NCBI GenBank assembly: GCA_019916065.1
Contig: CM034244.1
Location: 25,660,471-25,724,470, forward strand
Direction of reading: 5' to 3'
Source of the DNA: Vitellaria paradoxa
Lineage: Eukaryota > Streptophyta > Magnoliopsida > Ericales > Sapotaceae
Length of the DNA stretch: 64,000 nucleotides
Positions 39,601 to 51,600 of the stretch are shown one piece after another (within the stretch, counting starts at the first letter, position 1; each line of letters starts with the position of its first letter). The notes below the pieces were generated by a model that saw nothing but the letters and a program-made list of their open reading frames with translations, had not been told where the DNA came from and searched no databases. A program made the translations under genes and the position numbers.

Positions 39601-42600
39601 AAATTTGAAGCGAAGTTGCAAAGTAGTATGGAACTGGAGTGTTCGTAATGGCATTCGGTTAATCAAGTACGCTATTAATAGAAAAGCATCACCCCAAAAT
39701 GCCTTAGAAACTTGCATTGCAAATAAGAGAGATTGTGCCACCTTAAGGAGATGACGATTTTTCACTTTGCAACTCCATTTTGAGGAGTGGACACAAATAG
39801 TTTAGTGAACAATACCCTAATCGATTAAGTAATATCCAAGTGAAGCATTCACACTCTTTGCCATTATCACTCACAATACTTTAATCTAAGAACCAAACTG
39901 TGTACAAATCATCTTGTGAAACTGTTTGAAACATGAGAAAAACATTACTCTTAACATGCAGTAAATACAACTAGGTTGTATGGCTATAGCAATCAATAAA
40001 AGTAAAATACCACCTATAACCATTCAAAGACACAACTAGACTAAGACCCCATTTATCAGAATAAATAACCATAAAAGGTGTAGTACTACGATTATTAGAA
40101 AGAGGATAAGAAATTCGTGTATGCTTGGCAAATTCACAAGCATCACACTTCAAGTTTAACATACGCCAAGTATCAAATAATTGGGAAACATCCTTTTTGA
40201 AACATCAAAAGATAAATGACCTAATCGTCTATGCCATTGCAAAATTTCCTCAAACTTGGTAGTTTGAGCAAAAGCACAGTACGAAGTAGAAGCATCCTTA
40301 GCAGAGGAGAGATCCAAGTAATGCAAACCACCATGTAATCTACGAGAACAAATCATTCTCCCTATGTTTAGTTTCGAAGGACACAATATCAAGGAAAAAT
40401 TCATCTTAGAGTTCAAGTCTTTAGTGATAGAACTAACTGACATTAAACTATAAGAGAAATCAGGAACATAAATTATAGAATTTAATGTAAGTGAAGAAGT
40501 AAACTGGATAGTTCCTTTCCGAGAGATAAAGGACAAGGAACCATCAGCAACTCGAACCTTATCTCGACCTGAACGTGGCTTGTAAGATGAGAAACAAGCA
40601 AAGTTACAATAACGTGCACAAAGGCCCCCGAATTAATAATCCAAGGACTAGAAGCAACTACGTTCAAGGTATGAGAAATAATAAAGGAAGAACCTGACTG
40701 GACAAAATTAGAGGAAGCAATAGCTGTAATCCCAGGGCTGGAGGAACTCTACATTGTAGCCATCATTTGCTAGAACATTTTTAGTTCTTCTGTTGAGAGA
40801 GAATCACTTGATTGAGAGGTACCCACAAAGTAAGTAGCAACTTCAAATAGATGCACGAGTAAGGGCAAGGAACCTCTACCTCCTCTTCCCCTAGAGGAAT
40901 GGCCATGAAGCTTCCAACGTGTTTCTCTGGTGTGTTTCGGTTGACCACAACCATCACATACTAAATGATCTTTGGGACCAGGAACCAACTTTGTAGTGTG
41001 CCCCTTCCCTTCATTAGAACCTGATTTTGTAGCCTCCACCAAAGCTAAACGTTCATTGGTTGATATATTAAGCATAGCACTCCTACAATTCTCTTCCTAT
41101 TGCAAGTAAGAATATGTTTGCCTCAATGAAGGAACTGGATCCTTCCTCGATGATAGAACCCGAATCTGATCATACTCCACATTCAAACCAACTAGGAAAT
41201 CAAACACACGCTCTCTCTCAATCTTTTTTTGAAATTGGCTAAATCTGTGGGACATATAGCTTGAAACACCTAATATTAATCAAGTTTCTACTATATACCA
41301 TTTCAAACTGTAAAATATTGAGCAGTTGCAAGATTCCCTTGCTTAAACTCATGAATTTCCTTACGAATCTCATGCAACTAAGCATCATTTCCAACTTTAG
41401 AATAAGTTTGAGAAACTGCATTCCAAATATCTGAAGCGGTGTCCATCACAAAATACCCATCAACAATTTCGGGCTACATAGACAAGTAAGCCAGAACATA
41501 ACAAGAGAGTTCTCAACATCCCATCAGCAAAGTATGGATAAGTGACTGCGGGCCTAGTTTGCTCAGACAAATAAGTAGCTAAACCCCTAGTCTTAATGAA
41601 CATAAGGCAAGATCTAGACAAACTAGATAATTCATTCCATTAAATTTCACAGAACTGATTCCGATTTCGATGTTACTATTAACCCCAGGGGCTAACCCAT
41701 CAAAGGAAGTGATGCTATCAACTCCAGAAGATACCACAAGGTTAACACTCAAATTAACTTCTGACATGTTCGTTGAATCAGAAGAGAAAACTACAGCTAA
41801 GCAAGTACCAAAATAACTCAAATGAAAGGATGCAAAGGCAAATAAATGAGAGATGAAGGCCACTTAGAAGCTGCAAAGTTTGCACGAAGACGCACCAAGG
41901 CCAACAAGGATCAACAAAAGTCACGAAGGCGGCAAGTTTGAGCGAAGGTCGACAAAAGGCTGTGGAGGCAGCACGAGGGTGAAGCTCATTGGTGACAAGC
42001 GATGCTCGTTTGCAATGGGCGATGGTAACGGGGCTTTGCAACGCTCATCGGTGATGGGTGATGCTCATCTGTGATGGGCAATGGCCGTAGGGCTGTGCGA
42101 GGCTCGTCAACAATAATCCTATTGATGAAACGAAGACCCACTAACGTCGGGCAAAGGCAACCAACGTAGGCGAAGACAGGTTGTAACAACGATGCTTTTG
42201 ATGCCACGTCACATCACCGACTTTGATACCATGTAAAATTTGATACTTTATAATATTATATTAACCCTAATCTAGGGTACAAAGAATATGTAAGAGTACA
42301 AGTATAAACCAAACCAAACCAAACCAAGCCTTTTCCTACTAGGTGGGGTCGGCTATATGGATTTGTCGACGCCAATTAGATCTATTTAGGGGCATGTCCT
42401 CCGATAAATCTAGGTAAGTCAGGTCATGTTTAATAGTTTCTTTCCAGCTTCTCTTGGGTCTTCCTCTACCTCTCCTACTCCTGGCAATCTCCATACTTTC
42501 ACACCTTCTAACAGGTGCCTCTGCTGGACGCCTTCTAACATGGCTAAACCATCTTAATCGGTTTTCTCTCATTTTATCTTCAATCGGTGCTATTCCTACT

Positions 42601-45600
42601 TTACCCCTAATCTCCTCGTTCCTAATCCTATCTTTCCTTGTAATCCCGCACATCCACCTTAGCATCCTCATATCCGCAACTGCCATCTTCTGACCATGAT
42701 TATGCTTTACTGCCCAACACTCTGATCCATATAGCAGCGCTGGTCTAACCGCTACCTTATAATACTTTCCTTTCACCTTGAGGGAGATTTTTCGATCGCA
42801 CAAAACCCCCGAAACACTCTTCCATTTAGTCCACCCAGCTTGAATCCTGTGACTTACATCAGTATGTAAGAGTACAAGTATAATAAAATAAATTCTAAAC
42901 TCTACCCTGTTTAAACAAATAACCCCATCTATATACTTTACAACAATAGGTTTAGAGCCAAGCAAACATGTCTCAAATCACAAGTCTAGAACATATTTCC
43001 TTTGAGAAAAAGCAATACATTTGCATGGTCGAGCTATCTCCATACCCAAGTAGTACTTTAGCAGCTCCAAATCTTTAGTGCTGAATTTACTTTGAAAGAA
43101 TGACTTCAAATCGATGATACCTCGAGCATTATCACCTGTTATAACAATGTCATCTACATATACTAATATCTATATTCTTCCATGAGTAGAATGATAACAA
43201 AAGACAGAATGATCGACACCAAATCGAGTTAGTCCAAATTCTATAGCTACAATACTGAACCTACCAACCATACATGAGGAGACTGTTTCAAGCCCTATAA
43301 AGATGTCCAAAGCTTACAAACCCTGGAAGTTGCTCCATATAACCTTCTTCGAGGTTACTATGCAAGAAGGCATTCTTAACATCCAGTTAATGAAGAGGCC
43401 AATGATAAATGGCAGTGATGGCAATGAGAAAGCGAACAATTGAAATTTTCTCCACAAGAGAAAAAATCTCAGAGAAATCCAAGCCATAGATATGTGTATA
43501 CCCCTTACAACCAATTGGGCTTTTAATCTATCAAGAGAACCATCAAGATGTACCTTCAATGCATCTATCCATCTACAGCCAACCTTTAACTTTCCAGAGG
43601 GGAGAGATACTGAGTCCTATATATCATTTACTCTTAGAGAAAACATCTCATCTTCCATAGCAGTATGCTACCCAGAATGAGAAGGGATTTTATGCACAGA
43701 GTTAAGTATAGATATAGAAGATAAAGAGGAAATAAGGGCATGATATGAGGATGATAAGGTATGATGGGAGATAAAGTTTGAAATTGGATGAGCTGTACAA
43801 GTACGTTTATCTTTCCGAAGATCAAAAGGCAAAGCTTAGTCATAATAGGTTTTGTAGACAGGGGAGAAGATACGAAAGTGATAGAAGCATCTAAAGGTGC
43901 AACTACATGTCTCCACGTGTAAACTAGCGAATTAGGAGGAGAAAGGCAGTTGGAAGGACACTGCGAGAGTAGTAGGAAAGGCAGAGTTTCAGTGGTAGGA
44001 AGAACTGGTAAAATGAGACCCTCATCAAGAGAAGACAAAAATTGAGAATGAGAGAAGAACAAGGTGGACTCGAAAAATGCAACATCAACACAGACAAAGT
44101 ACCGATTAAGAGTGGATTGTAACATCGATATCATTTTTTGTAAACGAGAATACCCTAGTAAGACACATTTATGAGAACAAAAATCAAGTTTATCAACCCA
44201 GCTGTCAAGTTAATGAAAAAATATAACACACCTAAATATATGAGAGGAGACAGGAAATAAGGGTTGTCTAGCAAACAAGATGGAATGAGGGGACTTGTTA
44301 TGTCGAATGAAAGAGGGCATCCTGTTAATCAAGTGATAAGCAATGAGTATTACATCACCCAAATATATTTTAGGGACATGCATTTGAAACAACAAACATC
44401 CGCTAGTTTCAACAAGATTCAAATTCTCTCTCAGTGACCTAGTTTTGTTATGAAGTGTGAGGATAAAATGATTGATGAATCATACTAAGAAAGGACATGA
44501 ATTCAGTGAATGGTTTTAAAAAATATTCCTTGGCATTACCTCTACGAGGAATTTTAATAGGTTTGCCAAACTGAGATTGAATTTCAATATAAAAAAGATT
44601 TAAAGAGAGAATAATTCAGAACGATCTTTCATTAAATGTAACCAAGTAGTTCTTGAAAAATCATGCACAAAAGTCACAAAGTATCGAAACCCAAATTTAG
44701 AAATGACACGAATTGGTCTCCAAACATTTGAATGAACAAAGTAAAATAGGTGTAAAGCACTAATATTAATCCTAGAAGGGAAGGAAGCGCGATGATACTT
44801 GCCTAACTAACACGACTCTCAATCTAAAATTTTCAAATGACACAAACTAGGAATCATTGTCTTCAATCAAGCAAGAGAGGGATGGCTAAGGTAACAGCGG
44901 ATATCAAGAGGGGAAGCTATAGAGGTTGGTGCAGATAACATGTCCAAGTAATAGACTCCTTTAGCTTCATGTCCTCCACCAAACTTCTTCTTTGTCTTCA
45001 TATCCTAAATGATAATAGAATCACAAAAAAAATGTTATTGTACAATTTAACTATTTAGTAAGTTTGCTAATGAACAAAAGATTAAAAGAAAAAGTGGCAC
45101 ATATGAGAGTGAAGATAAGGGAAAAGTAGGAAAGGGATTGATGTGCCTAGGTTGTGTGGAGATTAAATGGTATATGTTTTAGGTAAAGAAGGATTGAAAT
45201 GGTGAAATGGAATTAAGGACTTAGTGATTCGCGCACACAGCCCTTCTCTAAGAGCTCACCAACCTGTCGTTGAATCTCCTTTGCCTCCTCTGGATTGCAT
45301 CTATATGCTGGTCTATTAGGGAGGGAAGCTCCAAGCTCCAAGCACTAAATAAATTTGGTGCTCTATCCCTCGAATAGGTGGTAATCCCTTTGGTAGATCA
45401 TCCGGAAACACATCTTTAAATTCTTCAAGCAACTCCACAATCTGTCTTGGCAACTCCAAATTCCCTACTTGCAACAAAGGTTTTGCCCAAGCCATGAAAA
45501 CAAACCCCATCAAAGCTAGTGCTTGATCAAAGTCTCCTCTTTTGGCTAACATTAGTCCCCTTTCCGGATCCTTTGCCTTTCTTTGTCTTCGTAACTGATC

Positions 45601-48600
45601 TTCTCTAATTTGGTGAGAGTTTAATGGCAACAAGTTTACTTTCTTCCCCTTGATCATGAATGAGTAAGTGTTTCTCCGGCGATCATAAGTCACATTATTA
45701 TCAAATTGCCAAGGGCGACCCAAAAGCACATGGCTAGCTGACATTGGAACCACATCACATAGAACTTCAACATGATAGCTTTTAATGGAAAAAGGCACTC
45801 GAACCTGTTTTGCAACTTGAATTTCCCCATTCTCATTAAGCCAACGCAATTTGTCTAGTTTAGGATGTGGAATAGTAGGTAATCCCAATTTTTCCACCAA
45901 GGTCGTGGATGCCACGTTGGTACAACTCCCATTATCAATGGTCATGCTACACCCCTTATCTCGGATTTGACACCTCATATGGAAGATGTTCTCGCGTTGC
46001 TCATCCCCAACATCAACTTGTGCATTTAGAACCCTTTGGACAACCAACAAATCTCCCTCCACGGGCTCAAAATCTTCTTCTTGTTCAGCCCCTCCTAGGT
46101 CATTTTGCTCCTCTATCTCCTCCTCATCCTCACTAACAACCTCTCCATGCTTCCCATGTAGAATCATCACCCTCTTATTTGGACACTCGGAGGCTCCATG
46201 GCCATGCCCAAAGCACTTGAAGCATTTGATATCCCAAGACCGCCTATGGAATTGAGGTTCGGAAACCTTTCCCTTGCCCCTCAAAGAATCTGAGCTAGTA
46301 GTCCCCTGGTTGGTCTCCCCTTTCCCATCTTGCTTAGGTGCATTCCAAGTTCGTGAAGGTGTAGGAACAACCTTCATGGTACTTGGTGAAGCTACCCCCA
46401 CACGGTTGCCTCCTCTCTTTTGTTGTCGTTCCACCTTGATGGCTAGCTTAATGACATCCTCAAGGAAAATGAAAGGTTGTAGTTCCACAACATTAGATAT
46501 ATCCTTCTTTAACCCATCAAGGAATCTAGCTATGGTCTGTTCTTGTGGCTCATTCAACTCGCATCTTATCATTAAGAGTTCAAACTCCTTCACATACTCT
46601 TCTACGCTTAAGGAGCCTTGTCGTAGGGTTTGAAGCTTAATGTAAAGTTCTTGCTTGTAATAATCGGGAACAAACCTCCTCTTCATTAGTCTTTTCATAA
46701 CCAGCCAACTAATAATTTCCTCCTCACCATCCCTTCTTCGCTGAGCCTTTAGGTTTTCCCACCATAAAAGTGCATAATCCATGAATTCAAGTGCTACTGC
46801 CTTACACTTCTTGGCTTCGGGGTATTCATGCCAATCGAATACCTTCTCAACCTTTTGAACCCACTCCAAATACTCCTCGGGCGAACTAGTGCCTCTAAAT
46901 GGTGGTATGTTAAGCTTGATACCATTAGTAGGGGCACCATGTTGCCTTCTAGGCCTGCCTCTTTCCTCGGCTTCTTCATCTTCCACTCTATTATCTTCAA
47001 GTTCTTCAATTTCATGCCGTGTTACCCTACGAATCTGCCCTTGTTGGGGTTGTAAGTTATTACCTTGCATCATTTGAATAAGAGTGGCTGGTTGATCTCG
47101 AATGCTGGTTACTTCTCCCCGAATCTCCTCATGAGCCTGCTGTAAGCCCATAATTTGGGCTTGTTCCAAAGAAAGGCCCCTTGGTTTTCCTTCTTCCGCC
47201 ATGGTTGAATCCGTGCTCTGATACCAAGATGATGTGCCTAGGTTGTGTGGAGATTAAATGGTATATGTTTTAGGTAAAGAAGGATTGAAATGGTGAAATT
47301 GAATTAAATCATATATGAAGGAAACTAACAGCCCTTGTTTGATAAGATAACTCGCCACAAACAAGAAGTATTGGTTGATTCGCCACACTCTTAGAAAAAG
47401 AGAGATAAGAGTGATAAGAATCTAATAAGTTCGCCAACAAACAAATATGAAATTTGCTTTGATAAGAACAAGGGTAGAGAAATGCAAAGCATTCATAAGA
47501 AATCCAAAATTCATGATCTGATGTTTTTTCCCAGCACACTCTATCTATTCATATATTGGAACATCCCTCCAAGAATAGGAAAAGCCAACAGACACTAATA
47601 ACTCCACTTCATGCTATTAACTCTATTACATGTACCAAGACTCATTAAAACAATATTAAATGCAAAACAGAAATAAATTCTGGTGAAAAGACTCAAAAAG
47701 GGCAATAAATATAAATTAATTCCATGTAGGAAAGGCAAAAGACTAAAATGGGCTTGTATAAGTCTTAACAGCTCCCTTAGGCCTCAAGGTTTGAATCATA
47801 AGCCCAAACCCATTCCAAGGATCCAAATCACGTCCCAAACTCCATTTGAAAACAATTAAATACCTTCGGCCCAATTCCATTCAGATTGCAAGTGTTAAAG
47901 TCCAAAGAAGCTTCAATGGCTCCAATTTTACTTGTTAAGGCCCTTTGGAGTTGTGTGGTCCTAGCCCTGGTCATTGGTCCATCCGAAATCAATTGCATGC
48001 CAAGTCCATCTTCATGAGCTGGAATATGACTCCCATGATGCATATCATCACTGATGGCCCCACTGGGTTACTAAATCCATTAGTTGTAGTGACAAGAGGG
48101 ATAGAAGACGAGTTTTTAAGATTAGAAAACAAGCTAGGTGTTCCAAACATGTAATCTGAAGTATCAGAGTCAAGGATCCAAGATGCAGGCGGACATGTAG
48201 AAAGACAAGCAACATGATTACCTGTGTGTGCACAAGAGACAATGGGAAGAGATGCCTGATGAGCTGCTTGATATTAAAGGAGCTTAGAATACTCCTCGGT
48301 AGAAATAATCATTGGTGTGAACGAAATAGCCTCACTCCAATTAGGTCCATCGATAGAAACAGTAGTCTCGGATGCTGTTGCTTGTGCCATATAGGCTGGC
48401 TTACCATACAATTTTCAACATATTTCACACAGATGTCCAATCTTCCTACATTAAGTGCACTTGGACCAATATCCTTTACCTTTGTTATTGTGATTTCCAC
48501 TACGATTATTGCGAGGATCACGCCCATCAAAAGGATTATGAGCAGTTGTTTAACTAGCAAGGGCGGACTGTGTGGACTTAGATTCACTTACAATAGAATG

Positions 48601-51600
48601 TAGGGATGCAACCATTAGAATTCGAGAGTACGTCTCAAGAAAAAATGGAAGAGAGAGTCCTCTAAGTATATGTGCTCGTATTGGTTCAAATTCTGGAGCA
48701 AGGCCTACAAAAAACTTGAGGACGACCATCTGTTTGCGTTGTTTCTATATCTCATTAATATCAACAAACAATGATTGAAGTGAGTTTAATTCTTCATACA
48801 TCTTCTTTAGAGTCACAAAGTATCAAGTGGTGCTTTTGCCAGACTGTTAAAGTTTGAACATTTTAAAGTCGAGTAAGATCACTAGAGTACAATAGCTAAA
48901 TGTACTCCTGATCTCCTAACAAGTATCTAGGTGAGTGCATAGATTTGCAACTTCAGCCTCCATAGAGTCCTATAATAGTCACAATATTAGCATCATCTTG
49001 AATCCAAGATTCACAAGAGGAATCAGAAGATGCTGATGCAGGGATGGTGAGATGTTGTTATTTACCGAGTCCAATCAAAGCAATTTTAACCACCTTGGAC
49101 CACTGGAAATAATTTTCCCATTCAACTTTCACGTAATGAAACAATCAAGTGGTAGAACCAGTTGACTTTGATTCCATTGGAACAACACGAGTGACAATAC
49201 CTAATTCAGAAGGCCTAAGTGACAGCAGGATTAAGCACAAAGAAGATGACCTAGGGGTTTTACGTCGACTAGAGAGGGCATCATCAGTTGGGTCTTAGTC
49301 GACAATGGTCAATTGACGAATTCAATCAACAATTGACGATGAAGGCTTAAGGTTGGACTGACAATGATGGTTCAAGCGACGACAATGGTTCAAGTGACAA
49401 CAATGACAAGAAGACTTCATCAGCTCTGAGGGATGCGTGCTTCATCGACGATGACGAGGTTGATGATGCACGGTTGAGAGTCGTCGACGATGATGAACAA
49501 GGCCAATACACTAACGAGGTCGATGTGATCAACTATGGTCATTGAGGCAAACGATCGAGACCAATGACAATGGTCAATGACGATGGGTTGAGACGATTTC
49601 GGAGACAACAAGAGAGGGATAATGGTGATATATGATTCTTGATATAGACACAAGCCCCCAAAAAAAAAAAAAAAAGAGAAAGAGATAGAGAGAGAATTAG
49701 CATATCTCGGTCGAGGTAAAGAAGGTAGTATTGCAAAAATGCTTCATCATTAAACCGACTCAATTATGGAGGAATGAAGTTGCTTGGGCTATTGGGAAGT
49801 TCAGTGGAAAATCTCTACACAAGAAAATATGCAAGCTTGCTTGGGCGGCCATGGTGTACCACATTTGGATAGAGAGGAATGCTAGAGTTTTTAATGGTTC
49901 TTCATCCTTAGCTATGGATCTTGTAAAGGCAATTATACATGATGTAAAAATTAGATGCTCCTTCTCTTCCTTCCCTAGAAACTCTAATGTAAATATAGAC
50001 TTTTGTAATAGCTGGGGGATTCCATTTAGTGTTACATAAGCTTGTAAAGCGGGGATATGCCTCCTAGATGATGTAAAAATTTCCCTTTAATCCAAATTTC
50101 TTATAATTACCATAAAAAAAAAAAGAATTAGGATATCTACTCTGATATCATGACAAAGTATGAGAATGAATGGAATTGCTTGATTCCCTTTGGGTCTCAA
50201 CACATATATTTATATTCACACTATCATTTACAAGTTAGGAAAATAGAATAACCTAAACTAGGAAAGAGAATAAACTAGTCCTAGCATAATCCTATTACTA
50301 TTTACAATATTTTCTAACAATAACAACAAATAAACACAAGGTAAACTTTTCTCAACAATCCCCTAGAGAATGATGCATCCTGAGATAGCAGTTTCATATG
50401 TCAGAATTAGCTCCAACAAGAAATTACAATGGAACAAGTACTTGTCACTAGGACAAAGAGAGAATAAAAATTGATATAACATTTTTTATGAATAAAAATT
50501 GATTAGACTTGACTAGGAGATATGCTAAGCCGGCACTCCTGGTGATAGAAATGGAGGATATCAATTACCCATAGCTTGCTATTTGGTCTCCATAATCATT
50601 TATGTCCATTGCGTTTCTAAATCAGCAAATATTGGAACATGCCAAGCAAAGGATATGCAATTTTGTTGAATCATTTATTGCAACTCTTTGCATACTAAAT
50701 ATTTTAACCTCTATATTCTGGAGAATGTTAATATGTATGATCCATGGACATTGTCAATGTGAAAAAAGAAAAAACATATTTATTGTTTTTTTTTAATAAG
50801 TAAAGATATAATGAATTAAAAAGCATAAGAGGATGCGTCCCATATATAAAAGGATGTAAATATAACAATCAAGTGATCTCCAAGTTCTCAACCAAATACA
50901 AAAAATTATGTAATTCCAATTCTTTCCCCCTCCGACACCAAACTACACAACAGAGACATAAAGGTGACTTTGAGTCTATATGGAGGCTATTCTTTGCCAA
51001 GGAAAGTCCTATTTCTTCACCCCAAATAACCCACGCAAAACAAAAAGGTAAAAGCCTCAATACTTTCCTCCTCCTTTTGTTGAATTTGGATCCCCCACAA
51101 GATTCGAATACTTGACTTACCTCCTTAGGGAACACCCAATACATCCTAAAGCAGTTTAGAATCAATTTCCACAATCCTTTAGACCATAAGTAGCGCATGA
51201 ATATGGTTAATATTCTCATCGTCTTTCTTGCATAAACAACACTTAAATTCACCGCTGATATACCATCTCATCAACAATGAGAGTTCTGCAATGAAGTATG
51301 CACCAAACAAGGAAGCCACTTTAGGTGGAGCTTTACTGCACCAAATATTCTTCAAAGGGAACTCTTCCATCCTATCTCCCTCCAAAGCCTAGCAAAATGA
51401 CTTGACTTCAAACCTACCATATTTGGAATCCTTCCATTTCAATTTGTTCTCTCTATTTTCTACCTTGGCAAAGTATAATCTAGTAATAAACAAAAAAAGG
51501 CTTCCAAAGGCTTGTGCCATGCACAGCCTTTATCTCCCTAGTGGTCCTCTTACCCCACTCTACCCCATATTTGTTGCAACCAAGTTCCTCTATAAATTCT

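Larger units (their letters stand above)
37056..42945 (-). mobile_element. Ty1/copia element D, inserted in Copia C RT
   Basis: The 5' LTR is at 42232-42945 (interrupted by an RTE LINE) and the 3' LTR at 37056-37220. They share 'aattctaaactctacc' and 'aaataaccc'. A primer site (TGGTATCAAAGTC) lies at about 42231-42219. The polypurine tract AAGGGGGAG abuts the 3' LTR. The flanks GTAAG and ATAGG match at three of five bases, and host RT codons resume across it. Copia D coding order from right to left is gag, protease, integrase, RT, RNase H, all broken. Confidence 0.87.
45130..48059 (-). mobile_element. Ty3/Gypsy remnant inserted in Copia C, internal deletion
   Basis: On the minus strand the 5' LTR (about 47229-48059) is followed by a TTGGTATCAGAGC primer site (about 47215-47228), gag, protease and the first residues of RT. 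RT ends at about 45224 and is joined directly to about 85 bp of the 3' LTR end (about 45140-45223, matching 47229-47312). RT core, RNase H and integrase are gone, and so is most of the 3' LTR. The joint looks like illegitimate recombination. Exact outer borders are uncertain by a few bases. Confidence 0.83.
23787..50319 (-). mobile_element. Ty1/copia element C, outermost host of the intron 3 nest
   Basis: The LTRs are at 50151-50319 (5') and 23787-23959 (3'), about 170 bp each. They share phrases such as 'acaaagtatgagaatgaatg' and 'ataaactagtccta'. The flanks AAAAC (23782-23786) and ATAAC (50320-50324) are a 4/5 target duplication. A TGATATCAGAGTAG primer site lies just inside the 5' LTR. The element's own coding DNA survives as islands around Copia B, a TRIM, Copia D, a Gypsy remnant and an L1 tail. 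Its own sequence is about 5 kb; the remaining 21 kb is later insertions. Confidence 0.87.

Noticed and set aside
46274..47077. Several plus-strand frames of 62-119 codons
   Set aside because: They are shadows of the intact Gypsy gag-protease frame on the other strand.
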